Assembly (NCBI GenBank): GCA_000163695.1
Contig: GG774889.1
Coordinates: 4,560-68,559 of the forward strand
From: Bacteroidetes oral taxon 274 str. F0058
GTDB taxonomy: Bacteria > Bacteroidota > Bacteroidia > Bacteroidales > Paludibacteraceae
Direction of reading: 5' to 3'
Length of the DNA stretch: 64,000 bases
This document shows, piece by piece, positions 9,188 to 18,030 of this stretch. Position numbers and translations under genes: made by a program. The first letter of the stretch is position 1. Each line of letters begins with the position of its first letter. The notes below the pieces were generated by a model. The model worked only from the letters and a program-made list of their open reading frames with translations. It searched no databases and was not told the DNA's origin.

Positions 9188-9223
9188 AAAAATTTCTTGT
9201 ACAGGATTGCCCTGTACAAGAAA
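9188..9223 (-). terminator. Terminator-like hairpin between hmuY and hmuT
   Basis: TTTCTTGTACAGG (9193-9205) and CCTGTACAAGAAA (9211-9223) form a perfect 13-bp stem with a 5-nt loop. Read on the minus strand, the stem is followed by a run of five T residues at 9188-9192. It lies inside the operon, so it would act as partial terminator or mRNA 3' stabiliser for hmuR-S-Y. Confidence 0.75.
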
Positions 9224-9263
9224 TTGATTATAATATCTTTAACAATAAAAAATACATTAGAAC

Positions 9264-10121
9264 TTATTTTCTGACAAACGGATATTCGTACTCGAACTTA
9301 GGATAGATTATTTTAGCTTCATCATTCTCAAATCCTAAAAACTTAACCTTTGCATACGTTTTACCGTCGGCACATCTTATTATAAATACATTTTTATTTT
9401 TAATGCTATATACAGGAGGCATTTGATTGAGATCCAAATCGAGCCATTTCTGTAACTCTTTGTTGTGGGAAGTTACAATAACCTGCATTGACGGCGTTAA
9501 TTGTCCAATTTCGTCTGTAACAAACTTATCGTCTTCGGGAATTTGAGCCTGTTCCATACTTTTTACCTCCGACATAACTACTCCTCCTTTACCGTTCTTG
9601 TCGCTATTGCTGTCGCCGCTATTGGTACGTGTATAGAACCTGCAAAAAGCAATGTCCCAACCCAATCCCTTGGGAACATCTTTGATACCGTCGTTATCGA
9701 CCGTTACCTGCTTTCCGGTAGCAAAAGAGAAATACGTCCATTTCTTCTGAGATGATGCGTCAATCTGTACGGTGAACTTTTGAGGTTTTACCTCTTTTTG
9801 TACGGTTACTTTGATATTCTTCGTATCCGAAGTGTTTTTGGTATCCGTTACTTTGACTACGGCTTCGCCCGTTTTGTCTTTTGCCTTTATAAAAACAGAT
9901 TTACCGCTTACCATTACGGAAACTATCTCCTCGTTGCTCGAGGTTGCACTGTAAGTGCTGTTCCCGGTAATATCCACATATACGTTCTGTCCTACACCTA
10001 TTGTAAGTTCTTCTTTAGACAGAGTGAAACCTTTGGCAGGGTCTTTTTCTTTACAAGACGTTGCCAATCCAAGTGTCAGGCACACAAAAAGTGCTGCCGT
10101 AAAATAAGATTTTAACTTCAT
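9264..10121 (-). CDS. hmuY: HmuY-family haem-binding lipoprotein with extra N-terminal Ig-like domain
   Basis: A 285-residue lipoprotein with lipobox LATSC (Cys23). Residues about 31-107 form an Ig-like domain shared with the LRR lipoprotein at the end of the operon. Residues about 113-285 are the HmuY domain: FTVQIDASSQKKWTYFSF, then GWDIAFCRFYTRTN (about 154-167), a loop with GGVVMSEVKS, and a C-terminal beta-rich half. HmuY proteins bind haem at the surface and pass it to HmuR. P. gingivalis HmuY is about 216 residues, so this one is longer by the Ig domain. The HmuY part has a single histidine (His219) but several methionines (183, 189, 212, 234). Confidence 0.83.
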   Translation of the reverse strand: MKLKSYFTAALFVCLTLGLATSCKEKDPAKGFTLSKEELTIGVGQNVYVDITGNSTYSATSSNEEIVSVMVSGKSVFIKAKDKTGEAVVKVTDTKNTSDTKNIKVTVQKEVKPQKFTVQIDASSQKKWTYFSFATGKQVTVDNDGIKDVPKGLGWDIAFCRFYTRTNSGDSNSDKNGKGGVVMSEVKSMEQAQIPEDDKFVTDEIGQLTPSMQVIVTSHNKELQKWLDLDLNQMPPVYSIKNKNVFIIRCADGKTYAKVKFLGFENDEAKIIYPKFEYEYPFVRK

Positions 10122-10165
10122 AATTTTGATTTTTTTATTTTTGTTTATAAATTTATAAAATATTT

Positions 10166-13100
10166 TTACTTTTTTCTTTTTCTGATAATTACAAATGTTA
10201 CCAACAGTACGGCAATAGCTATCGCCATCACGAGCAGGATAGCACCGCTATTGGTTTTGGACTCGTCGACAGCAGGGTTGTCGGCATTATCTTTTTGCAA
10301 AACGACATTCTTGGCGTCCTTATCTGCCACAGCGACCTCTCTGGCTTGTGCTATGCTCTGTTTATAGTCTTTTGCAGTAGCGGGGTCGGTGTGTGAGGCA
10401 ATAAAATCTTTGAGCTTGGCATTGTCGCAGACAAAACCCGAGCACGAAGGCGAAAACTGTTTTACTGACCGAGTATGTTCGGCGACGATGTCACGTATCT
10501 GCTCGTCGGTTGCTTTCCAATATCCTTTGCGGACGGTCTCGAGCATAACGGCAGTGATTTCCTGCATAGTAGCAGGGTTTTGCTTTTCGAAAAACTCTTT
10601 TACGCCGAGGTCGAATTTGTCTTTTACGTATACGTTGTAAATCTCGTCCCACAGTTCGTTGTCGATAGCCGCAGGCTTCATCACGTTCCAAGCGTACGTA
10701 TTGCGTACTGTTTCGGCAAAGACGGCAGCCGAAGAAGCTTCGCCTTTCATCTTCTCTTTGATATAAGTGGGGTTGAGTATAGTCGTACGAGCCTCTACGC
10801 CGATAGCCTCTTTGACCTCCTGCATCCTTACATTGCTACGGTTGCGGTAGTCGCTCAGGTAAGCGTCGGGGTCTTTGCCCGTAACGTTGCGAGCCGCCAA
10901 GTTGATACCTCCCATAAACTCATAGACGTGGTCGAGGCTGAGAGCTCCCCAAGTATTGCTCTGGCGAGGCTGTATCACCACATCGGTGCGTGTGAGAGCC
11001 GCACGGAAAGCAAATTTTCGGAATTGCTCCCAATTCTTCTCGCTACCGTAGAAAGCCCCCATATTATTGATGTAAGTATCGGCTATCTCCGACTCTTTCT
11101 CCCAACGGTCGCCGCTCTCTACCATACCCTGTATACCTGTGCCGTAGTTGCCGTTAAGTCCGCCGAAGACGCGGTACGTGGCAATCTCTTTGGCTTCTTT
11201 GGGCGACAGTCCGTTGTCGAGCAGCGTACGTTGTGCTTCGGCTACTCCCTTTGCCACAAGGTTGTCGTACTCGTCATTTTTGGCTTCGGCAGCCATCTCT
11301 ACTGCCCTATTGACGAGGAATAGACGTGAGGCAGCCAAGTCTCGCAGCTGTCCCGAGGTCTGCACCACGACGTCGATACGCGGGCGACCAAGCTCTGCCG
11401 AGGGGATAAGTCGTATATCCGACACTCGACCGAAAGCATCGCGTATAGGCTCTACACCGAGCATATACAATATCTGTGCTATGGTAGCACCTTCGGTCTC
11501 GATAAATTCGCCCGACCACAGAGTATAAGCTACCTTGCGGGGATATTCGCCGTTATGACGCTCACGATAGAGACGTATAGTATTGTTTGCCAACTTCATA
11601 CCCTTATCCCAAGCAGCCTCCGAAGGTGTTGCCTCGGCGTTGATAGAGTAGAGGTTGCGTCCGGTAGGCAACGAGTTGGGATTGGCTATCGGGTCTCCAC
11701 CGGGCGAGGGCGACGTATAACCACCCGCCAAAGCATTGATATTGCTTCGCATTTCGGCTTCGGGGCTTTCGGTAAGATATTGTCTGTATTTGCCTACGTT
11801 TTTAACAGTACGCTCTATCTCGAGTATAGCCTCGAAGAGCTGTTTGTCTTGCTTGGAGTAGTTTTTGGGTTCGGGCATAGAGCCTCCTGCCGCCATCATA
11901 TTAGACGGCATACCGGCACCCTTAGCGTTTGCAGCTTTTTTGCCCATATCGGCAGGGTGCTGAGGCTTGGCAGCCGAAGCGGATTTTCCCGATTTAGGCA
12001 TATCTTTGGGCATATTCACAGGGTGGCTTGCCGACTGCGGCATAGTGCCTCCCATCGATTGCGGTTGTTGCTTCGGCATATTTTGTGGGTGCTGCCCTTT
12101 GGGCATATCCTTCGACATAGCGTGTGGCATATTACCTTGCTTGCGTCCGTCGGTCATTCCTTTTGTCATCATACCATTCGACATAGCATTGCCTTTTTTC
12201 GACCCGCTCATACCCATCATAGCTGCCATCATACTGCGGGGACGGTTGCCGGCTTCGGCATATTCACGTGCAAGCCTGAGCTCGTCGGCAGTTATCTTTG
12301 CCGTACGACAGATAAACTCGTCTGTCGCCAACGAAGGCTGCTTGAGTAGCTTACCGACTACCTCGCGTGCAGGGTTCAGATATTGTTTCGTAAACAAAGC
12401 CTTATCTTCGGCAGCATCTATCGAGGTGCGTTTCTTTATCTTGTCGAGCGACCAGAGGCTGTAAGCTATCGGATCGGTAGCCATAGCGAATACCGACGAC
12501 GTGATGCGGGCAGGCTCGTAAGGTACGCCCATTGTATATAACTGTCCCGTTATCTTTTCGGTGGCTATCTCTTCGGCAAAGTTTTCGATGCGTCTTATCT
12601 CCTGTTCGGTATACGGCTTGGAGAGAACGCTGTCGAGTTCGAGGTCGCGGTGAATACCGAGTTTGACGGCATATCGCTTGACGGCAAGCGACGCTTTTTG
12701 CAGTTCGGCAGGCACGGATTTGTCAGATGGTTTGGGAGACGTTTTATTTTTGCTTTGCTTAGCGGTATAATCTTCCAAATCGTTGTTGTAGATTTTCAGA
12801 GCCTCGGTAAGTTCGCGATACAGTCCGCGTACATTGCTTTCGAGGAACGGCGGCGTAAGATACGAGGTAAGAGCAGCATACGAACGCCTTTTGGCGATGA
12901 TGCCTTCGCCGACATTACCGATAGTATATATATACACGTGTGGAACGGGACCTACCAATCTGTCAGGCCAGTCGTTGCTCGACAGAGCAATCTGTTTGTG
13001 AGGAGTAAACTCGAGGCTACCGTGCGTACCGAAGTGCATAAGCACATCGGCTCCGAAGCCATAACGTGTCCACAGATACGAGGCAATATATGGATGAGGC

Positions 13101-14641
13101 GGGGCTGCATCGGTACCGTGCAGTATCTTGAAAGCGTTGTTACCCGACCCTGCGGCGTTCTGCGGGAGTACTACGACATTACCGAACTGTACGCGAGCAA
13201 TACCGAGCTTACCGTCAGCGGTAGCCATATATTGCCCGGGGAACTCGCCATTGGCGTCTACTACCTCTTTGTACTTGTCGGGGCGAAGGCTCTTGGCTAC
13301 CCACGCCTCGTAATCTTGTTTGCTGATAAGCAAAGGGTTACCTTTTTTCATAAACTCGGCTATTGCCCCTTCGGCATAAACACCAAGAACAGCACCCTGC
13401 TCCATTATCATTTTTTCGAATTCCTTATGATTGGAGGGCAGATTGTCTACCTTATATCCTTCGGCTTTGAGGCGTTTGAGCAAGTTATACAGAGAAGGAG
13501 CCACCTCCATTTCTCCTGCACTCATCACGGCACCGTGTCCTGCTCCTTTGTAGTAATAGATAGCTACGCGTTTTTCGCTGTTCGGCTTAGTTTTCAGTGC
13601 CAGGTAGTTCTTTACCGTCTCGACAAACGTCTCTAACCTCTCGGGAACGGCAAACGAGTGCTGATAGCCTTCTTTGTCTTTGTACTGTGCAAACAGTGCA
13701 AAAGAGCGTATGCCGCCGTCTATCTCGGGCATAGCCACACTCTGCGAGAGGAATCCGCCCGACATACCCATAGGGTCGCTCTCCCACTCGTCTACAAGGC
13801 GTGTTACGGTAAGAGGCGTGATGAGGAGTATATTGCGTGCCTCGAGCCATTGTACCATATCGTCGCCCATACGCCCGTGAGGCAGGTTGATGACCATATC
13901 GGGATTTATCTCGGTGATATACTCTTGCAGCTTCCTGTATGCCGCTACTGGATAGACATTCATACCCGCTTTCTCGAGAGCCAATATCAAATCACGAGGG
14001 TCTACTATCTGTCCTGTAATCACTATCTTGGAAGCTCCCTCGTGCCAGAGGTTTTCTTTCTTGAGCCAAGATTCGTAGTCGGCTACCGAATTAAACTCCG
14101 GGTCGTCGGCTGAGTCGTCGTTGCCGAGATAGGGATGATAAATGATGTCGAAAGTCTGTTCGACAGGAGGTTCGGGGTCGTAGACGGATACCTTTTTGCC
14201 ATCGATGTACTTACGCACATAGTTTAGCAGACTGCGGTAATTCTTTTTGCTGCCTCCGCCGATATATTTCTTTATTACGGATACTGTTGCCGTGTCGAGG
14301 TTACAAATATCATTATCGGGATTTGTAGCCATAGAGGTGTATATAGGTATTCCCTTCTCGGCAATTTTACGGAGTTGAGCCCGCTGTTCTTCGACTATAC
14401 GCAATCCCATTCCGTTGACAAATACCATATCGTAACCCGAGAGTTTACTTAGGTCTTCGATAGATACCTCTTTAACCTTAATCCACGAATTGTTGTTTAA
14501 TTTGTGGTATTTGCCCAGTGCTGCAGCCTGATAATTGACAAAGGCTATTTTTGTGGGCGACACCCATTTACAATACCCGAAGATGGCTGCCGCAAGTACA
14601 ACGGCAACGATAATTATCGATATATATAATTTCTTCCTCAT
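10166..14641 (-). CDS. hmuS: HmuS, CobN/BchH-like chelatase homologue
   Basis: A 1491-residue protein of the CobN/magnesium-chelatase H superfamily. It has an N-terminal membrane helix (about residues 5-23) and a C-terminal one (about 1464-1485, ending in RKRKK), which anchor the large domain at the inner membrane. CobN landmarks include LMHFGTHGSLEFTPHKQ (about residues 535-550) and GGDPIANPNSLPTGRN (near 980). HmuS of gut Bacteroides has been reported to remove iron from haem. Residues 804-925 are an unusual methionine-, lysine-, proline- and histidine-rich low-complexity insert between conserved blocks. It follows hmuR by 27 bp and precedes hmuY by 44 bp. Confidence 0.87.
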   Translation of the reverse strand: MRKKLYISIIIVAVVLAAAIFGYCKWVSPTKIAFVNYQAAALGKYHKLNNNSWIKVKEVSIEDLSKLSGYDMVFVNGMGLRIVEEQRAQLRKIAEKGIPIYTSMATNPDNDICNLDTATVSVIKKYIGGGSKKNYRSLLNYVRKYIDGKKVSVYDPEPPVEQTFDIIYHPYLGNDDSADDPEFNSVADYESWLKKENLWHEGASKIVITGQIVDPRDLILALEKAGMNVYPVAAYRKLQEYITEINPDMVINLPHGRMGDDMVQWLEARNILLITPLTVTRLVDEWESDPMGMSGGFLSQSVAMPEIDGGIRSFALFAQYKDKEGYQHSFAVPERLETFVETVKNYLALKTKPNSEKRVAIYYYKGAGHGAVMSAGEMEVAPSLYNLLKRLKAEGYKVDNLPSNHKEFEKMIMEQGAVLGVYAEGAIAEFMKKGNPLLISKQDYEAWVAKSLRPDKYKEVVDANGEFPGQYMATADGKLGIARVQFGNVVVLPQNAAGSGNNAFKILHGTDAAPPHPYIASYLWTRYGFGADVLMHFGTHGSLEFTPHKQIALSSNDWPDRLVGPVPHVYIYTIGNVGEGIIAKRRSYAALTSYLTPPFLESNVRGLYRELTEALKIYNNDLEDYTAKQSKNKTSPKPSDKSVPAELQKASLAVKRYAVKLGIHRDLELDSVLSKPYTEQEIRRIENFAEEIATEKITGQLYTMGVPYEPARITSSVFAMATDPIAYSLWSLDKIKKRTSIDAAEDKALFTKQYLNPAREVVGKLLKQPSLATDEFICRTAKITADELRLAREYAEAGNRPRSMMAAMMGMSGSKKGNAMSNGMMTKGMTDGRKQGNMPHAMSKDMPKGQHPQNMPKQQPQSMGGTMPQSASHPVNMPKDMPKSGKSASAAKPQHPADMGKKAANAKGAGMPSNMMAAGGSMPEPKNYSKQDKQLFEAILEIERTVKNVGKYRQYLTESPEAEMRSNINALAGGYTSPSPGGDPIANPNSLPTGRNLYSINAEATPSEAAWDKGMKLANNTIRLYRERHNGEYPRKVAYTLWSGEFIETEGATIAQILYMLGVEPIRDAFGRVSDIRLIPSAELGRPRIDVVVQTSGQLRDLAASRLFLVNRAVEMAAEAKNDEYDNLVAKGVAEAQRTLLDNGLSPKEAKEIATYRVFGGLNGNYGTGIQGMVESGDRWEKESEIADTYINNMGAFYGSEKNWEQFRKFAFRAALTRTDVVIQPRQSNTWGALSLDHVYEFMGGINLAARNVTGKDPDAYLSDYRNRSNVRMQEVKEAIGVEARTTILNPTYIKEKMKGEASSAAVFAETVRNTYAWNVMKPAAIDNELWDEIYNVYVKDKFDLGVKEFFEKQNPATMQEITAVMLETVRKGYWKATDEQIRDIVAEHTRSVKQFSPSCSGFVCDNAKLKDFIASHTDPATAKDYKQSIAQAREVAVADKDAKNVVLQKDNADNPAVDESKTNSGAILLVMAIAIAVLLVTFVIIRKRKK

Positions 14642-14668
14642 ATAAATATTTTATTTTTTCTTGTTTTT

Positions 14669-16903
14669 TTAGATTCCTACCAATTCTGCAATATTAATAG
14701 ATAGATTTGCAATCAGTTCCATACCTCGCGACAGAGCTGAATAGGGGTCGTTAGATACGTTTTTGCTTATGTTGTTGAATAGATTGTCTATCCCGACATT
14801 GAGTCTGATACCGCGAGGGAATAAACAACCCATATTGAGTTTCCATATCATCTGCGGCTCGAAGTAGCTCATCACCAGCGACTTTTTACCCCCGACCACT
14901 ACATTCGACCAATACGAGATACCGCTCAGCCATCTGCCGTTGAGACCACCCGTAATAAGAAATTTGCCGAACTTACGGTTGTAGTTTGCTCCCAAAACAA
15001 CCGTATGCGGACGAATCATCGAGTAGCGGCGTCCGTCTATCGTCGCATCGTCGTTTACATACGAATAGGCTCCGCGTAAGGTTATATTAAACGGGAGGCG
15101 AACCTGCATATTCACGTCGGCACCGAACACCTTCGATATGCCGTCTGCATTTTTGTAGGTCTGGTCGGGGTATTGACCCGGTCCTTTGGATATGCTCGTA
15201 TTGACTATCAGGTTTCTGTATTGTGTGTAATATCCCGATACGGAGGTATTGAGCGAACCGACCGTGTACTCGGCAGATACAGAGAGTTGGTTGCTTGTCT
15301 CGGGTTTCAGGTTGGGGTTGCCGAGCAACATAAACATATCCTGATGATTCCATTCGGTATAGAGCTCTTTGAGCGACGGCGAACGGAACCCGCCGGCATA
15401 TCCTCCGCGAAAAGCCAAATTGCCGAGCTTGTACATAGCAGACAGTTTCGGACTCAAGTGCATTCCGTAACGAGAGTGTATATCCATACGCAATCCGCCA
15501 ATGATACTCAAACGGTCTGTTATCTGGTAATCGTCCTGTGCGAAAAGTACATAGTTTTGCACATTGTGCGAGGTTGTGTCTTTGAAATGATGATGAAGAA
15601 GACTCTCGGCGTACGCCTCTGCTCCGATATTAAGATAATGACGGTCGAGGAAAAACAGTTTGTAATTCAACTTGATGTTATTCTGAATATTATCGTAATT
15701 CCTTTGAATACGTTTCGTTATCGGGTAATAGTCTTCTTTATAAAAACGGTCGTGATTGACGGAGGCTTCCAATATATTATTGTCGTCGAAGATGTACCTG
15801 ACTTTACCATTGAAGGCAACACCCCAGAAGCGGTCGGTATGCTTCTCTTTTTCTCCGATGTCGAGGAAATCTCTTATCCTGTTGAAGTATCCGTTTACTT
15901 TTAATTCCGTACTAAGACGCTGTGTAAAGTCATATCCTATTTTTTGTTCGATAGACATATTCTCGTAGCCTCTGACCTTTACCGAGTCTTTTACCTTTAC
16001 AATGGAGTCACGTCCGTCGGGCAACTTAAAAGTCAATGTAGCCTCTTCTCTGTCTCTTATTACATAAGGATTATGCTTGCTGTACACAGCCGAGGTAAGG
16101 GCGGAGAATTTCCTCAGACGCGTACCGAGCGACAAGGAGTATTTTTGATCCCAAAATCGAGATAAGCGAGCCGATACATTGCCGACGAATGGACGATTAG
16201 CTTTTTTGGTAATGATATTGACGACGCCGCTCAGGGCATTAGACCCGTAGAGTGTAGACATTGCTCCCTTCACTATCTCGATTCGTTCGATATTGTCTAT
16301 CCCTATCCGATTGAAGTCTATGGTCTCCGAAGCGCCTTCGCCCGCAATACGCTCTCCATCGATAAGGAACAGCAGATAACGTCCGTACATTCCCTGAAAA
16401 GACATCGCAGGCAGACCAGAGCCGTGTGCCCGCCCGAACTGCAAACCGGGCAACTCGTACTCGAGCAGACTTTTGAAGTCCTGCGGGTCTACTCGCTTTA
16501 TCTGTTCGGCTGTGATGACACGTGTTATCACAGGCACGTCTTTGAGCATCTTCTCCGACTGCGTACTGGTAACCACCACTTCCGACAGGTCGTTTTCGGA
16601 CATATCGAGCGTAATATCGAGATTGAGGTTTTCGGTTACGTCTATTTCGAGCGTCTTGGTCTTGTAGTTCTGATGCGATACCCGCAGACGGTAGCTACCG
16701 CTGTTGAGTTTCAGATTAAACGTTCCTCCCACACCGGTCGATATAGTAACATTGGTACCAACCACAGCTACCTGTGCATAAGCAACGGGCTCTTCATTGA
16801 CATCTTTTACTGTGCCCGCAACAATATATTTTTTCACTTCCGCATCTGCATAAACAACAATGTTGCAGAGCATTAGCAATGCAATTAATATATATTTTTT
16901 CAT
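14669..16903 (-). CDS. hmuR: TonB-dependent haem receptor HmuR
   Basis: A 744-residue outer-membrane receptor. A signal peptide (about residues 1-21) is followed by a carboxypeptidase-regulatory-like domain (about 26-105). The plug has DVPVITRVITAEQI and IERIEIVKGAMSTLYGSNAL, and a 22-strand barrel follows. The motifs GGFRSPSLKELY and GNPNLKPE near residues 500-530 correspond to the FRAP/NPNL boxes of haem receptors, supporting haem or haemoprotein as ligand. It is the first gene of the operon here, whereas P. gingivalis places hmuY first. I found no exact TAnnTTTG; GAACTTTG at 16927-16934 (minus) is a two-mismatch candidate. Confidence 0.8.
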   Translation of the reverse strand: MKKYILIALLMLCNIVVYADAEVKKYIVAGTVKDVNEEPVAYAQVAVVGTNVTISTGVGGTFNLKLNSGSYRLRVSHQNYKTKTLEIDVTENLNLDITLDMSENDLSEVVVTSTQSEKMLKDVPVITRVITAEQIKRVDPQDFKSLLEYELPGLQFGRAHGSGLPAMSFQGMYGRYLLFLIDGERIAGEGASETIDFNRIGIDNIERIEIVKGAMSTLYGSNALSGVVNIITKKANRPFVGNVSARLSRFWDQKYSLSLGTRLRKFSALTSAVYSKHNPYVIRDREEATLTFKLPDGRDSIVKVKDSVKVRGYENMSIEQKIGYDFTQRLSTELKVNGYFNRIRDFLDIGEKEKHTDRFWGVAFNGKVRYIFDDNNILEASVNHDRFYKEDYYPITKRIQRNYDNIQNNIKLNYKLFFLDRHYLNIGAEAYAESLLHHHFKDTTSHNVQNYVLFAQDDYQITDRLSIIGGLRMDIHSRYGMHLSPKLSAMYKLGNLAFRGGYAGGFRSPSLKELYTEWNHQDMFMLLGNPNLKPETSNQLSVSAEYTVGSLNTSVSGYYTQYRNLIVNTSISKGPGQYPDQTYKNADGISKVFGADVNMQVRLPFNITLRGAYSYVNDDATIDGRRYSMIRPHTVVLGANYNRKFGKFLITGGLNGRWLSGISYWSNVVVGGKKSLVMSYFEPQMIWKLNMGCLFPRGIRLNVGIDNLFNNISKNVSNDPYSALSRGMELIANLSINIAELVGI

Positions 16904-17304
16904 TTATCTATTTTGATTTGTAATGTTTTGCAAAGTTCGTCAGTTTGACATATATGGGCAATACTCACTTTTAGGTATTTTTATACTGTTTTTGTATGCG
17001 ATATGGTAGATTAACGAACAGTGTCTATTCTCATTTAAACACACATAACCAACCTATTAAACACAAATGTAGGTACAATAACATCTTGAATGTTTTTTAT
17101 TAAAAATTTTTACGCTCAGTATTTTCAGATGCAGAAACCGTTTTTACTCTTCGAACGAATAATGATTTTGATTCCCACAGGGTATTATACTTTAACTTTA
17201 ATAAAATTGCAGAAGTCGAAATTTATGCCTACTTTTGTCCCGAAAAATTTTAGGGAGAACCAATCTCGACTTACTTAAAAACACGTTTTAATACCCACAA
17301 CCGT
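16904..17304. other. Divergent intergenic region between hmuR and gph
   Basis: A 401-bp AT-rich region that must hold the hmu promoter (minus) and holds the gph promoter element at 17230-17237 (plus). I found no clear Fur-box palindrome. A short frame at 17090-17278 is covered at its 3' end by the gph promoter and is not supported as a gene. Confidence 0.45.
17230..17237 (+). promoter_or_regulatory. Promoter -7 element for gph
   Basis: TACTTTTG matches TAnnTTTG exactly, 67 bp before the gph ATG. Confidence 0.55.
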
Positions 17305-17970
17305 ATGGAAATACCAAAATATAAACTTGTTATATTCGACCTCGACGGCACACTGATAGACTCTGTCGGCGACCTTGCCTTGGCAACCAACTACGCTCTG
17401 GAGCGATTCGGACTGCCACAACACACGGTAGACCAATATCGCTTTTTCGTCGGCAATGGCGTCAATTTATTGTTGTACAGAGCATTACCCGCAGAGCATA
17501 AGACCGACGAATGGGTACAGAAGATGCGACAAGTGATGATGCCCTACTACTTGGAGCACTGTATGGACAAAACCGCACCGTACGCAGGTATCGCCGAATT
17601 GCTCGGCAAGATAAGTAAGGCAGGCATCGCCATAGCCGTAGCTTCGAACAAATTCCAGTCGGCTACGACCCCGATGGTCAAACACTACTTCCCCGATACG
17701 CCTTTCGTAGCGGTACTCGGACAACGAGACGGCATACCGACCAAACCCGACCCGTCGATAGTAGAAGACATACTGAAAATAAGCGGCATAGACAAAAACG
17801 ATGTTCTATACGTAGGCGACTCGGCGGTGGATATGCAGACGGCAAGAAACGCCGGAGTTGCAGCGGTAGGGGTTACTTGGGGCTTCCGCCCACGCACCGA
17901 ACTGGAAGCCAAGAGCCCACGATTTATAGTCGATAACGTCGACGAACTCGGCAAACTGATTTTTGGATAA
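17305..17970 (+). CDS. gph: Phosphoglycolate phosphatase, HAD superfamily
   Basis: A 221-residue HAD hydrolase with all four motifs: FDLDGTLIDS (about residues 11-20, nucleophile aspartate), the serine of VASNKF (about 113), the lysine of TKPDPS (about 147) and VGDSAVDM (about 171). The helical cap between residues 20 and 90 with the GNGVNLLL stretch is typical of Gph, which dephosphorylates 2-phosphoglycolate formed during repair of oxidised DNA ends. Some family members act on other small phosphates, so the substrate is inferred. It starts a three-gene plus-strand run with the GT2 and acyltransferase genes. Confidence 0.85.
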   Translation: MEIPKYKLVIFDLDGTLIDSVGDLALATNYALERFGLPQHTVDQYRFFVGNGVNLLLYRALPAEHKTDEWVQKMRQVMMPYYLEHCMDKTAPYAGIAELLGKISKAGIAIAVASNKFQSATTPMVKHYFPDTPFVAVLGQRDGIPTKPDPSIVEDILKISGIDKNDVLYVGDSAVDMQTARNAGVAAVGVTWGFRPRTELEAKSPRFIVDNVDELGKLIFG

Positions 17971-18030
17971 AAGAGCCCCAAAGCAGATGACTCTCCTATT
18001 TTTTTTCGACTCAAATTATTCAACGATAAG

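Noticed and set aside
16904..17090. Fur box controlling the hmu operon
   Set aside because: I could not find a convincing GATAATGATAATCATTATC-like palindrome in the region.
17090..17278. Possible 62-residue gene upstream of gph
   Set aside because: It runs through the gph promoter element, has no recognisable features, and starts in very AT-rich DNA.
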